Assembly: GCA_938014245.1 (NCBI GenBank)
Contig: CALLSD010000012.1
Span: 1-63,210, forward strand
DNA length: 63,210 nt
DNA from: an uncultured Actinomyces sp.
GTDB taxonomy: Bacteria; Actinomycetota; Actinomycetes; Actinomycetales; Actinomycetaceae
Reading direction: 5' to 3'
The position numbers and the translations under genes were made by a program. The notes beneath the pieces were generated by a model. That model saw nothing but the letters and a program-made list of their open reading frames with translations, was not told the origin of the DNA and searched no databases. Below, one piece after another: positions 26,295 through 34,194 of the stretch. Within the stretch, counting starts at the first letter, position 1, and each line of letters begins with the position of its first letter.

Positions 26295-28273
26295 GGGGAC
26301 GCTATGAGGTGCGCTCGCTTATCGGGCGCGGAGGCATGGCCGAAGTACACCTCGGGTTCGACAAGCGCCTGTCGCGCATCGTTGCTATCAAGACGCTGCG
26401 AACTGACTTGGCGATGGATTCCGTCTTTCAGGCACGATTCCGCCGCGAAGCGCAGTCAGCTGCTTCGCTGAACCACCCCAACATCGTCGCCGTTTACGAC
26501 ACGGGTGAAGAGGCAACGCTTCTCCCCGATGGTCGTAAGGTCTCGATCCCCTACATCGTCATGGAGTACGTCGATGGGCGTCCGCTCAAGGACCTCCTCT
26601 CTGATGATGCGGGTCCTTTCCCGATCGCCGAGGTCGTCGACATTGTTGCCGGCGTCTTGTCAGCGCTCGAGTACTCGCATTCGGCTGGCCTCGTGCACCG
26701 CGATATCAAGCCCGGAAATGTCATGCTGACCTCCAAGGGTGAGGTCAAGGTCATGGACTTCGGTATTGCTCGCGCAATCGCCGATTCACAGGCGACTATG
26801 ACGCAGACCAATGCGGTCGTGGGCACAGCTCAGTACCTCTCCCCCGAGCAGGCGCAGGGTAAGCCTGTTGATGCTCGTTCGGATCTGTATTCCACGGGCG
26901 TGCTGCTTTTCGAGTTGCTCACTGGAAAGCCGCCTTTCACGGGTGATTCTGCCGTGGCCGTTGCCTACCAGCACGTCCAGACCATTCCGCCGCTCCCCTC
27001 GTCCATTGCGGGAGATGTTCCCGAGGCCATGGACCGCGTCGTCATGAAGGCACTGGCTAAGAATCCTGACGATCGTTATTCTTCCGCGGCGGCAATGAAG
27101 GCTGACCTCTTGCGCGCGGCTCACGGTGCTCATGTGAATGCCCCCGAGACCGCTGTGTGGGAAAGCGCGGCAACCCAGACGCTTCCTGCAGTTGCGGCTG
27201 CGCCGGCATTCCCTTCGCCCTCTTCACCTTCGGATGCAACGCAGACCAGGATCGCACGCCCGGGTTCGCAGGCAACCGCGGTCCGTCGCGCAGATGAAGA
27301 CGAGGAAGAAGACTCCAAGAAGAAGCGTCCTGCAGGTTTGATCGCTGGGATCATCACTGTCGTTCTTGTCGCTCTCATTGGCATTACGTGGCTCGTGGTC
27401 ACGCATTCTCGCGAAGATTCCACCTCCGAGGTTCCCAACGTTGTCGGTCAGTCTCAGGCCGAGGCGATGCAGACCATCAAGAGCAAGGGCTTTGAGTGGG
27501 CGGTCGCCGAGGAACAGGTTGCCTCCGATACGATCCCCGCGGGTTCTGTCGTGTCGACGGATCCGGCTGCGGGTACGGCTGCTAAGCCCGGTTCTCGCGT
27601 GATTGCAACGATTTCTTCCGGTCCCGCTTCGATTACGCTCCCCGATAACCTTGTTGGCATGAGCCCCGCTCAAGCCCAGCAGACCGTCGAGGCGCTTGGT
27701 TTGAAGTGGACTCTGTCGGATCAGAAGGAAGCTTCAGATAACGTCGAAAGCGGCAAGATTGCGCGCGTCAGTCCTTCTGCTGGTTCGAAGGTCCGCGCTG
27801 GTTCGACCATTACCGGTTATGTTTCTTCCGGTTCTCAGAAGGTCACGGTCCCCGATGTCACGGGTATGAGCCAGGATCAGGCGCGTAATGCTCTGACCCA
27901 GGCCGGTTTGTCCGTTGGCAATGTCAATACTGTTGACGAGGCCGGGGCATCGCAGGGCCGCGTCGTGTCGACTTCACCCGCAGTTGGTTCCGAAGCGAAG
28001 CGCGGTGACACGATCTCGCTCAACATCGCTTCGGGTAACGTCGTCGTCCCCAATAACTTGACGGGACAGAACTACACGACCGTGGCCTCGTCGCTGGAAG
28101 CTCTGGGCTTGCGCGTCACCATCATTCAGATGCCTGATCGTAATGCTGCTGCCGGTACCGTCACCGGCGTGACGCCTAGCGAGGGTTCCTCGGTGCGCCA
28201 GGGTAGTTCCATCACCCTGTACGTCTCGCAGGGGGCCAACGGCTCGGCATCGCCCAGCGCGTCGAGTCACTGA
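26267..28273 (+). CDS. pknB: PknB: Ser/Thr protein kinase with PASTA domains
   Basis: A 668-residue kinase starting at ATG 26267 behind a perfect AGGAGG (26254-26259). The kinase domain (about 8-270) has GRGGMAEV, the Lys in AIKTL, HRDIKPGNVM, DFGIAR and an activation loop with several Thr residues before GTAQYLSPEQ. One transmembrane helix (about 358-380) leads to four external PASTA repeats (about 388-660), which sense muropeptides or lipid II. It is the last gene of the fhaA operon and is followed by a strong terminator. Confidence 0.96.
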   Translation: MADSAPRVLGGRYEVRSLIGRGGMAEVHLGFDKRLSRIVAIKTLRTDLAMDSVFQARFRREAQSAASLNHPNIVAVYDTGEEATLLPDGRKVSIPYIVMEYVDGRPLKDLLSDDAGPFPIAEVVDIVAGVLSALEYSHSAGLVHRDIKPGNVMLTSKGEVKVMDFGIARAIADSQATMTQTNAVVGTAQYLSPEQAQGKPVDARSDLYSTGVLLFELLTGKPPFTGDSAVAVAYQHVQTIPPLPSSIAGDVPEAMDRVVMKALAKNPDDRYSSAAAMKADLLRAAHGAHVNAPETAVWESAATQTLPAVAAAPAFPSPSSPSDATQTRIARPGSQATAVRRADEDEEEDSKKKRPAGLIAGIITVVLVALIGITWLVVTHSREDSTSEVPNVVGQSQAEAMQTIKSKGFEWAVAEEQVASDTIPAGSVVSTDPAAGTAAKPGSRVIATISSGPASITLPDNLVGMSPAQAQQTVEALGLKWTLSDQKEASDNVESGKIARVSPSAGSKVRAGSTITGYVSSGSQKVTVPDVTGMSQDQARNALTQAGLSVGNVNTVDEAGASQGRVVSTSPAVGSEAKRGDTISLNIASGNVVVPNNLTGQNYTTVASSLEALGLRVTIIQMPDRNAAAGTVTGVTPSEGSSVRQGSSITLYVSQGANGSASPSASSH

Positions 28274-28298
28274 GGCGGAACGTAACACTCACATAGTG

Positions 28299-28327
28299 TT
28301 GGGGGCTTGGCAATGCCAAGCCCCCAA
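28299..28327 (+). terminator. Terminator of the fhaA-pknB operon
   Basis: A perfect 13-bp stem (TTGGGGGCTTGGC and its complement) with a 3-base loop ends the operon 25 bases after the pknB stop. Its minus-strand reading also lies downstream of the small gene at 28386, so it may serve both. Confidence 0.9.
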
Positions 28328-28385
28328 GACGTTTATTCAGCAACTTACTGGCGCTGCCCACTCACAGCAGCCGCAGCCTGGTCGA

Positions 28386-28538
28386 TCAGACTGAAGCGCC
28401 ACCCAAGCCGAAGAAGCGCTCTGCCCACGGGAAGACGTAGGCGAAAAGCACTGCGACTGCGAAGGCAGCGATGACCAGGCACAAGAAGACGCGGAACCAC
28501 GTGGGTCCCGGAAGGTGGCGGAAGAACCATCCGTACAT
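28386..28538 (-). CDS. Small single-pass membrane protein downstream of the sortase
   Basis: A 50-residue protein starting at ATG 28536-28538, with GGAAGGAA upstream. A basic, Trp/Phe-rich N terminus (MYGWFFRHLPGPTWF) precedes one hydrophobic helix (about residues 18-38) and a short tail. It begins 13 bases after the sortase stop in the same direction, so it is the last gene of the DUF881-sortase operon. I do not recognise a family. It may help sortase localisation or assembly, which is an inference from position only. Confidence 0.7.
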   Translation of the reverse strand: MYGWFFRHLPGPTWFRVFLCLVIAAFAVAVLFAYVFPWAERFFGLGGASV

Positions 28539-28551
28539 GTTTTTTCCTTCC

Positions 28552-29298
28552 TTACTCCACGGGCTCGTCAAGCAATTCGGCGGGGACACCCGTGTTCTTC
28601 GGGGTCCACGATTCAAGCTTGAGGTGGACGATGAATCGTTCGGAATTTCCGTATTCGGGGTTGCAGGTCGTCATGGTCATCAGACGCTCAGTCGGCTGCT
28701 TCGAGAAGGTCAGGTCACCCGGTACTGGCGCGATGACGCGGATATTTGTTTCGTCGCTGGCGGGAACGATCTCGTTGGACTGGTAGGTGTAGACCAAGTA
28801 GAGGTCATTCGTCTCGACAACGACCTTGTCGTTTTGCTTGAGCAGATCGATGAAACGGAAGGAGTTACCGTAGGAACGACGGTGTGCAGCGACGGAGAAG
28901 TTACCAAGTTGGCCCGGCTGTGCGGTGTCCTTGTAGTGACCGGCCCAGCCCTGATCAATGATCGTCCCGGTTGTGCCCTCACCCAAGGGGATTTTCATCC
29001 AATTCCATGAGGGAACGTGGATGACGCCGTAGAGTTCGTCGATTGCGGGGGTCTGGGTAAACTCCGGCGGGTCCTCGGTGTGGCGCTCACCGAGTGTGCG
29101 CTTCGAGGGGTGCTGATTGGAGAAGTCAGCAACGGCCTGCGCGCGCGGGCCCTCCACCTTGTAGCTGGTCCAGTACAACTGCCACACGGCAAATAACCCC
29201 AAAATGACGGCAATCGTAATGAGGAGCTCGCCGATGACCGAGAGGAAGGTGGCGCGCGACCGGCGGGGGGCTGCCGGTTCTTCTACGTGTTCACCCAT
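28552..29298 (-). CDS. srtE: Class E sortase
   Basis: A 248-residue sortase with an N-terminal membrane helix (about residues 18-42). The catalytic triad is visible: His139 in SVAAHR, Cys212 in MTTCNP and Arg221 in SERFIVH. The TxTCxP context and the position near pknB and crgA are typical of actinobacterial class E sortases, housekeeping enzymes that prefer LAxTG-like signals. The gene overlaps the upstream DUF881 gene by 8 bases. A candidate substrate, the LPVAG-bearing surface protein, lies about 9.5 kb to the left. Confidence 0.95.
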   Translation of the reverse strand: MGEHVEEPAAPRRSRATFLSVIGELLITIAVILGLFAVWQLYWTSYKVEGPRAQAVADFSNQHPSKRTLGERHTEDPPEFTQTPAIDELYGVIHVPSWNWMKIPLGEGTTGTIIDQGWAGHYKDTAQPGQLGNFSVAAHRRSYGNSFRFIDLLKQNDKVVVETNDLYLVYTYQSNEIVPASDETNIRVIAPVPGDLTFSKQPTERLMTMTTCNPEYGNSERFIVHLKLESWTPKNTGVPAELLDEPVE

Positions 29299-30019
29299 TC
29301 TCTTTCACCACCTGTGCGTATCGAAGGGATAGATCTTGGGCGGACGCCGGAAACTCGAGGTTATCTGAAGTTTTCAGATCCCAGCCCAATCCGTAGCGTG
29401 CCACATAACGTTGGTAATTGACGACTCGAGGATTCGTTTCGACCGAATTTCGGAGCTGATTCACATTTCCGATGGCCGAGATCTTGTAGGGCGGCGAGTA
29501 CGATGTGCCGCCAACGAGGATGACGTTTCCGATGCATCGAACGACGGTCCGCGGCGCGATGCGTACTCCCTGTACTGTCATTGCCTCGGCGCCGCCCTCC
29601 CACATGGCGTTCATGACATCATCGATGTCTTGCTGGTGGATCACGAGGTCGTTCGGGTTGACGTTATCGGGAACCGTGTCGGTTGGGGCGTCGGAGAGCG
29701 TTACGGTGATGCCCGGGCCAGAAACGGGGTGCTTGGATAATTCATCGACGGTGTCCGAACCCTGTTGGTTTGTGGCGGGGACATGGCCGGCAATCTGATC
29801 CTTCAGCGAAGCGACGGAGTCTTGGAGTTCCTTCACTTCGTTTTGGCGGTGTCCGACGAGGCCGGCGAGGTCGACGTGGGTTTGCGAGCGGGTTTCCGAG
29901 TTGGAGTGTGCGCTTGCGACGAAGAGGATTCCCGAGGCCGTGGTGACGAGGAGAACCGAGGCCGCCGAACGCAGGGTGCGCCCCCGCGGACGCTTAAGCG
30001 GTCGTCCAAATAGTTTCAC
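29291..30019 (-). CDS. DUF881 family membrane-anchored protein
   Basis: A 242-residue protein with a basic N terminus, one membrane helix (about residues 18-38) and a coiled-coil segment (GHRQNEVKELQDSVASLKDQ) before the DUF881 domain (about 85-240; GPGITVTLSDAP, NDLVIHQQDIDDVMNAMWEG). The family is found in Gram-positive division and wall loci, and its function is not established. I choose GTG 30017-30019 because AGGAGA lies at the right distance; an ATG at 30049 in the same frame has no such site. It overlaps the sortase gene. Confidence 0.88.
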   Translation of the reverse strand: MKLFGRPLKRPRGRTLRSAASVLLVTTASGILFVASAHSNSETRSQTHVDLAGLVGHRQNEVKELQDSVASLKDQIAGHVPATNQQGSDTVDELSKHPVSGPGITVTLSDAPTDTVPDNVNPNDLVIHQQDIDDVMNAMWEGGAEAMTVQGVRIAPRTVVRCIGNVILVGGTSYSPPYKISAIGNVNQLRNSVETNPRVVNYQRYVARYGLGWDLKTSDNLEFPASAQDLSLRYAQVVKENG

Positions 30020-30108
30020 ATCGTCTCCTGGTTGCGAGCAGGCTTTCATAGAGCCCGGGCAGTGTAGTTCTAGTATCCCCTGTTTGGGGTATATACGCCC
30101 AGTTGCTT

Positions 30109-30136
30109 TTGATGTTTGGCCCAGTCCAGCTAGGCT
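30109..30136 (+). promoter_or_regulatory. Probable crgA promoter
   Basis: TTGATG (30109-30114) and TAGGCT (30131-30136) are separated by 16 bp, about 70 bp upstream of the crgA start. Confidence 0.5.
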
Positions 30137-30206
30137 AGAGGGAGGCCGCCTGTCGCGGCGTTACCCGGGAGTAGCTCCCGAATACCTGCCGCAAGAAAGG
30201 ATAATC

Positions 30207-30635
30207 GTGGCTGAGCCGAAGAAGAGCGAGAGCGAGAAGGACACGAAGTCGCAGTCCGAAGAGACTCAGGCAGAAGAGTCAAAGCGCGAGGATCGCAAGC
30301 GCGAAACCAGCGAGAAGGATGAGCGCTCGAAGCGCGAGAAGCGCGGCAAGGCTGGCAAGCGCGATAAGGCAAAGCGCGACAAGCGTGCGAAGGCTGCGAA
30401 GCGTGCAGCCGCTGAGTCCGAGTCTGAGATTCACGCCTGGACCGATGGTATTCCGCTCTCTCCCGTGTGGTGGGCTCCGTTGTTCACGACGCTCATGATT
30501 GTGGGCCTGTTGTGGATCGTTGTCTTCTACATTTCGAGCGCCGCCTACCCGATCCCGCAGCTGGGCCAATGGAACCTCGCAGTGGGTGGTGGCATCGCGT
30601 TCATCGGCTTCTTGATGACAATGCGCTGGCGCTAA
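30207..30635 (+). CDS. crgA: Cell division protein CrgA
   Basis: A 142-residue protein. The C-terminal 60 residues are the CrgA core: two membrane helices (about 90-112 and 121-138) with SPVWWAPLFTTLMIVGLLWI and GQWNLAVGGGIAFIGF. The N-terminal 75 residues are unusually long and highly charged (Lys, Arg, Glu, Asp), probably an unstructured cytoplasmic arm. CrgA helps regulate septum formation and recruits FtsW and PBPs in actinobacteria. The start is GTG 30207 behind AAGAAAGGA. It diverges from the DUF881 gene. Confidence 0.93.
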   Translation: MAEPKKSESEKDTKSQSEETQAEESKREDRKRETSEKDERSKREKRGKAGKRDKAKRDKRAKAAKRAAAESESEIHAWTDGIPLSPVWWAPLFTTLMIVGLLWIVVFYISSAAYPIPQLGQWNLAVGGGIAFIGFLMTMRWR

Positions 30636-30658
30636 GCGCTGATCTAGAAAAGCTCCTG

Positions 30659-30690
30659 CTGGGGGGTGTTCGCACGCGAACATCCCCCAG
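30659..30690 (+). terminator. Terminator after crgA
   Basis: A 15-bp stem (CTGGGGGGTGTTCGC against GCGAACATCCCCCAG, one G-T pair) followed by CTTTGT lies 23 bases after the crgA stop. Confidence 0.8.
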
Positions 30691-30710
30691 CTTTGTATGC
30701 ATTTCACACG

Positions 30711-30983
30711 CTATCCACATACTCGCGCAAAAATCCACATCCACCCACACTCTATCCACAGGCGAATCCACAGCTGGGGATAAATCTCACGCATGTAATT
30801 ACCCAGCTTCGATTCCCAGATTTACGCATGAATTCGATTGGATGAATTGTGTATTGAGACCAGAAAACCGCGAAATATCAACGAAAATCTAGAATCTACT
30901 GCAAAGATCACGAAAAATGTGATTTTTCCCTTGACTTTCAGCTTCCAAAGCTCATTCGCTGCAGTATCCACACGTTATCCACA
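30711..30983. other. Cluster of DnaA-box-like sites flanking an AT-rich core (candidate replication origin or DnaA-binding locus)
   Basis: Six NNATCCACA sites lie on the plus strand at 30711, 30731, 30752, 30764, 30964 and 30975. The last is the perfect DnaA box TTATCCACA and the others differ at the first two bases. TGGGGATAA at 30775-30783 is a one-mismatch box on the minus strand. Between the two groups, 30840-30950 is strikingly AT-rich for this genome (GAAATATCAACGAAAATCT, AAAAATGTGATTTTTCC). The 483-bp gap from 30636 to 31118 lies between convergent genes, so a promoter role is unlikely, and no coding frame is credible. In mycobacteria the crgA-ppiA neighbourhood is within 15 kb of dnaA and oriC. 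No dnaA gene is in this window, so the origin assignment is tentative. Confidence 0.55.
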
Positions 30984-31118
30984 CCCTCAAAACTAAACAA
31001 CAGCTAGTTCGCACCAGGTGTACAGTAATCATTCAGGAACGTGGGGAAAGGGTAAGAAAATAGCCCTGAAATGGGCTTTTCCCTTCGAGTAAATCGACGC
31101 TGTGACTATGCCGCGCTA

Positions 31119-31883
31119 CTAGTGAGCGTGAAACTCGATGCGTCTTCCAGCCTCGTACATGCCTCCAAGCAAGTGGCCACTCAGTGCCGGTTGGAAGGAA
31201 GCGACATCAGTTACCGAGAAGGTTGTCAAAGCATCCACGCCATACTCCGCAAGCATCGGTGCCGCAGGAGAGGAGGGACCAACAATGATCGTGCGCGCGC
31301 CTCGGGAAAGTTCAAGAAGGCGCGGCATGGTCTTGTTGACGAAAGCAGAACCCGTAATAAACACGTAATCACACGTCGGCAGAACATACTCGGCGGCTGA
31401 ATCCGGCAAGTCACCGGGGAGAGTATTGCGCTCGAGAACGATCAATTCACTGACCGCGGAAAGGGCGGCTGGAGCGAAGGGAAAATGGCCGATGACCGCA
31501 ACCCTCTTGCCTGCGGTTTCCTTCGCCCACGGATCAAAAAGGTTCTGCCAGTTATTGACCTCGCAGGGCTCAAATCCGGCAGCTTCAGCACGGGATGGAA
31601 GGGCATACCACGAGTTGAGCGCAGCCATGCCGACCGCGGCCTCGGCAAAGTTCCAACTTTTCGCGAAAGCTGCAACCTCGCGCAAACTCAGTCCCGTGAT
31701 GTCTTCGGGAAGGGAACGCGGCACAGACTCAACGGGCATATGGAAAGCCATCCCGGCTCCGGCCTCGGAATTCTCAACAAAGGCCCACTTGCCTGCGCGC
31801 CCGCACGCGCTCACGCGCACGGAAGGATCGATCTGTTCGATCAAACGGTCGTAGATCTCCCACGGATTCCACATATCCAGCAT
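31119..31883 (-). CDS. DUF364 domain protein, putative heavy-metal chelatase-like
   Basis: A 254-residue soluble protein. The N-terminal part matches DUF4213 (GRAGKWAFVENSEAGAGMAF, then LSLREVAAFAKSWNFAEAAV) and the C-terminal part matches DUF364 (GKRVAVIGHFPF, YVFITGSAFVNKTMPRLL, GPSSPAAPMLAEYGVDAL). Members resemble a corrinoid or siroheme-chelatase-like fold and are annotated as putative heavy-metal chelators, with no proven activity. The ATG at 31883 has AGGA upstream, and ATG 31874 is an alternative. It starts 8 bases after the rhomboid stop on the same strand. Confidence 0.82.
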   Translation of the reverse strand: MLDMWNPWEIYDRLIEQIDPSVRVSACGRAGKWAFVENSEAGAGMAFHMPVESVPRSLPEDITGLSLREVAAFAKSWNFAEAAVGMAALNSWYALPSRAEAAGFEPCEVNNWQNLFDPWAKETAGKRVAVIGHFPFAPAALSAVSELIVLERNTLPGDLPDSAAEYVLPTCDYVFITGSAFVNKTMPRLLELSRGARTIIVGPSSPAAPMLAEYGVDALTTFSVTDVASFQPALSGHLLGGMYEAGRRIEFHAH

Positions 31884-31891
31884 TGTGAGTC

Positions 31892-32794
31892 CTAAATTCC
31901 GATGAGCACCATGTAGGTGACAACAAGGATGACGATCTCAGCGGCAAACATTCCCGCAACGCCAATAGCTGTGCGTACTCCTTGTTTTTTCGCGGTCATT
32001 CCAGCGCGTGGCCGGCCCAGAAGGAGCAACGCCCAGGCGCAGAGCATTCCCGCGATGAGGCCACCGATATGCGCCTGCCAGGAAATGCCCGAAACAATAA
32101 AACCGTAGAGGAGGTTGACGGCAAGGAGTCCGGCGATTGCGCGTGCATCAATACCCGCCGCGCGCTGAAGAACGAAAACCGCGCCGAAGAGGCCAAATAT
32201 TGCACCCGAAGCACCTACGGTAACCGTATTCACCGTAGAGGTATCAATGAGCGCCCATCCGAGGACACCGATTGAGCCGCCAAGGGCACTGATCAGGTAT
32301 AGGGCAAAGAAACGGGCTCGCCCCAAGAGGGGTTCCAGCGCTCGGCCAACGGCGTAGAGCGAGATCATGTTGAAGGCCAAGTGCGTGAGATTGAGATGCA
32401 GATATGCGGTCGTCAAAATACGCCACGGCTGAATGAGCCCGTAGAGGGGAGTGAACCCCAAGTATCGCGTGACAACGTGGTTGCTCACAAAGTCCCCGAG
32501 CCACAGGCCGATACACAAAATAATGGTCGCATAGGTGATCAGCGGGGTCTCGGCGCCGATCCGCACATTCCCGACCTGACGAGGCCGAGCCGCTCGGGAA
32601 CGACCAAAGAAGTTGCCTCGGCCTCTGCCCGCGCAATCCACACAGATCGAACGAACTTCCGTGGGGACAACACACTGGGCGCACATCGGTCGATTACAGC
32701 GTTTGCAATAGTCGACGCTGCGCACACCCGGGTGGCGCGGGCATTCTGGTGCGGCGTAGGGATCCGAACGCCGCCCATAGAGAGGCTGAGACAT
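31892..32794 (-). CDS. Rhomboid family intramembrane serine protease with an N-terminal zinc-binding motif
   Basis: A 300-residue protein. Residues 18-54 contain a B-box-like cluster of Cys and His (CPRHPG, CKRC, CAQC, CVDC). The rhomboid domain (about 82-300) has six or seven helices with the catalytic Ser196 in GASGAIFG and His242 in AHIGG. Rhomboids cleave transmembrane substrates within the bilayer. The zinc-finger-plus-rhomboid architecture next to a cyclophilin gene is common in Actinobacteria. The ATG is preceded by AAGGAA. Substrates are unknown. Confidence 0.92.
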   Translation of the reverse strand: MSQPLYGRRSDPYAAPECPRHPGVRSVDYCKRCNRPMCAQCVVPTEVRSICVDCAGRGRGNFFGRSRAARPRQVGNVRIGAETPLITYATIILCIGLWLGDFVSNHVVTRYLGFTPLYGLIQPWRILTTAYLHLNLTHLAFNMISLYAVGRALEPLLGRARFFALYLISALGGSIGVLGWALIDTSTVNTVTVGASGAIFGLFGAVFVLQRAAGIDARAIAGLLAVNLLYGFIVSGISWQAHIGGLIAGMLCAWALLLLGRPRAGMTAKKQGVRTAIGVAGMFAAEIVILVVTYMVLIGI

Positions 32795-32807
32795 AGTTTC
32801 CTTAGTG

Positions 32808-33329
32808 TCAGTCGACGATATCGATCGAGGAGATCACGACATCTTCAACCGGACGGTCACCGCGACCGGTGCGGGTCGTGGCAATCGCGTCAACAACGCG
32901 CTTGGACTCGTCGTCAATCACTTCACCGAAGATGGTGTGGTTGCCCAGCAGCCACGGGGTCGGGGCGACGGTGATGAAGAACTGGGAGCCGTTGGTGCCT
33001 TTGCCCATGCGCTTGCCCGCGTTGGCCATGGCCAGCAGGTAGGGCTTGTCGAAGTTCAGGTCGGGGTGGATTTCGTCATTGAACTGGTATCCGGGGCCGC
33101 CTGTGCCGGTGCCCAGCGGGTCACCGCCCTGAATCATGAAGCCGTCGATCACGCGGTGGAAGATCGTGCCGTCATACAGCGGACGGGAGGTCTGCTGGCC
33201 GGTCGAAGGATCGGTCCATTCGCGCTCGCCCTTCGCAAGGGAGGTGAAGTTCTTGACGGTGTTGGGCGCCTGCTCGGGGAAAAGCTCGAGTCGGATATCG
33301 CCCATATTGGTATGAATTGTTGCTTCCAT
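32808..33329 (-). CDS. ppiA: Peptidyl-prolyl cis-trans isomerase, cyclophilin type
   Basis: A 173-residue cytoplasmic cyclophilin with the family blocks FHRVIDGFMIQGGDPLGTG, GPGYQFNDE, LAMANAGKRMGKGTNGSQFF and the WLLGNHTIFGEV loop. It catalyses proline isomerisation in protein folding. It has no signal peptide. It is 13 bases upstream of the rhomboid gene, in the same order relative to crgA as ppiA in mycobacteria. ATG 33329 has a GGAG site upstream. Confidence 0.94.
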   Translation of the reverse strand: MEATIHTNMGDIRLELFPEQAPNTVKNFTSLAKGEREWTDPSTGQQTSRPLYDGTIFHRVIDGFMIQGGDPLGTGTGGPGYQFNDEIHPDLNFDKPYLLAMANAGKRMGKGTNGSQFFITVAPTPWLLGNHTIFGEVIDDESKRVVDAIATTRTGRGDRPVEDVVISSIDIVD

Positions 33330-33482
33330 GACTCCATCGTTCCAGATTCACGTGAAATCGGCACGGGATTTTGCCAAGTTTTCCCGCGATTACGCTGCAT
33401 GCGAAGGAGGAAGAGTGCACAATAGAGGGGTCACATACGTTCAAAAGCGAACGCAACTCTCTTAGACAGATTCGGAGACATC

Positions 33483-34073
33483 ATGGCTAGGACCCCGAAC
33501 ATCGACACCGAAAAGCTCAAGGCTCAGAGCCTGCAGCTCCGTGACGCAGCAGCAGTGCACGCGGGCCGCATTGCCGTGCGCGCCGCCGATCTGGCAGAAC
33601 AGGGACTGGATTGGGCAGCTCCCCGTGCACAGGCTGCACTGGCAAGCGCAATCGAGCGCGCCACTCCCCTCGTCGAGTCCGCAACTGATCGCGCACAGGC
33701 CGTCGCTGATCGCGCACAGCCCTTCCTATCCGATATTCACGGTCATGTCGTCGACGACTACCTGCCTCGCCTCAACCGTGCAGTGACCGAGTCCGCTGCT
33801 GCACTGTCCAGCGAAGGCGATCTTGGCGCACGCGCACGCGCCGCACGCTCGGCATCTGCAAAGGCCCTGACGACTCCGGCTCGCAAGAAGTCCTGCAAGA
33901 AGTGCCGTCTTCTGCGCGCCCTGTGCTTCACCGCTGTTGCCGCAGCAGCAGCCGGCGCAGGCTACGTCCTGTGGAAGCGCAGCCAGCCGATCGAAGATCC
34001 CTGGGCCGAGGACTACTGGGCAGACCTGGAAGTTGAAGACTACTCCGCCGATCAGGAAGCTTCTGCCGAGTAA
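33483..34073 (+). CDS. Hypothetical protein, Ala-rich helical with one membrane segment
   Basis: A 196-residue protein starting at ATG 33483 behind GGAGA. Residues 1-120 are Ala/Arg-rich amphipathic helix with short heptad-like repeats (DRAQAVADRAQP). A KKSCKKCRLLRALC segment with three Cys precedes a hydrophobic helix (about 143-160), and the C terminus is very acidic (EDPWAEDYWADLEVEDYS). Similar proteins occur in actinobacteria next to ppiA, but I know of no assigned function. It diverges from ppiA and ends in a strong terminator. Confidence 0.8.
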   Translation: MARTPNIDTEKLKAQSLQLRDAAAVHAGRIAVRAADLAEQGLDWAAPRAQAALASAIERATPLVESATDRAQAVADRAQPFLSDIHGHVVDDYLPRLNRAVTESAAALSSEGDLGARARAARSASAKALTTPARKKSCKKCRLLRALCFTAVAAAAAGAGYVLWKRSQPIEDPWAEDYWADLEVEDYSADQEASAE

Positions 34074-34104
34074 GACAGAAGGCCTCCAATAGGCTTCATG
34101 CTTT

Positions 34105-34137
34105 GGGGGGTCGCGACGCACCGCGTCGCGACCCCCC
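34105..34137 (+). terminator. Terminator after the hypothetical gene at 33483
   Basis: A perfect 15-bp stem (GGGGGGTCGCGACGC and its complement) with a 3-base ACC loop. The next gene is convergent, so it may act on both strands. Confidence 0.88.
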
Positions 34138-34194
34138 CATCAGCTTTTCGTCAAACCCGTCGTCAGCGAAGGCGCACGATCCTCTAACGCCCCA

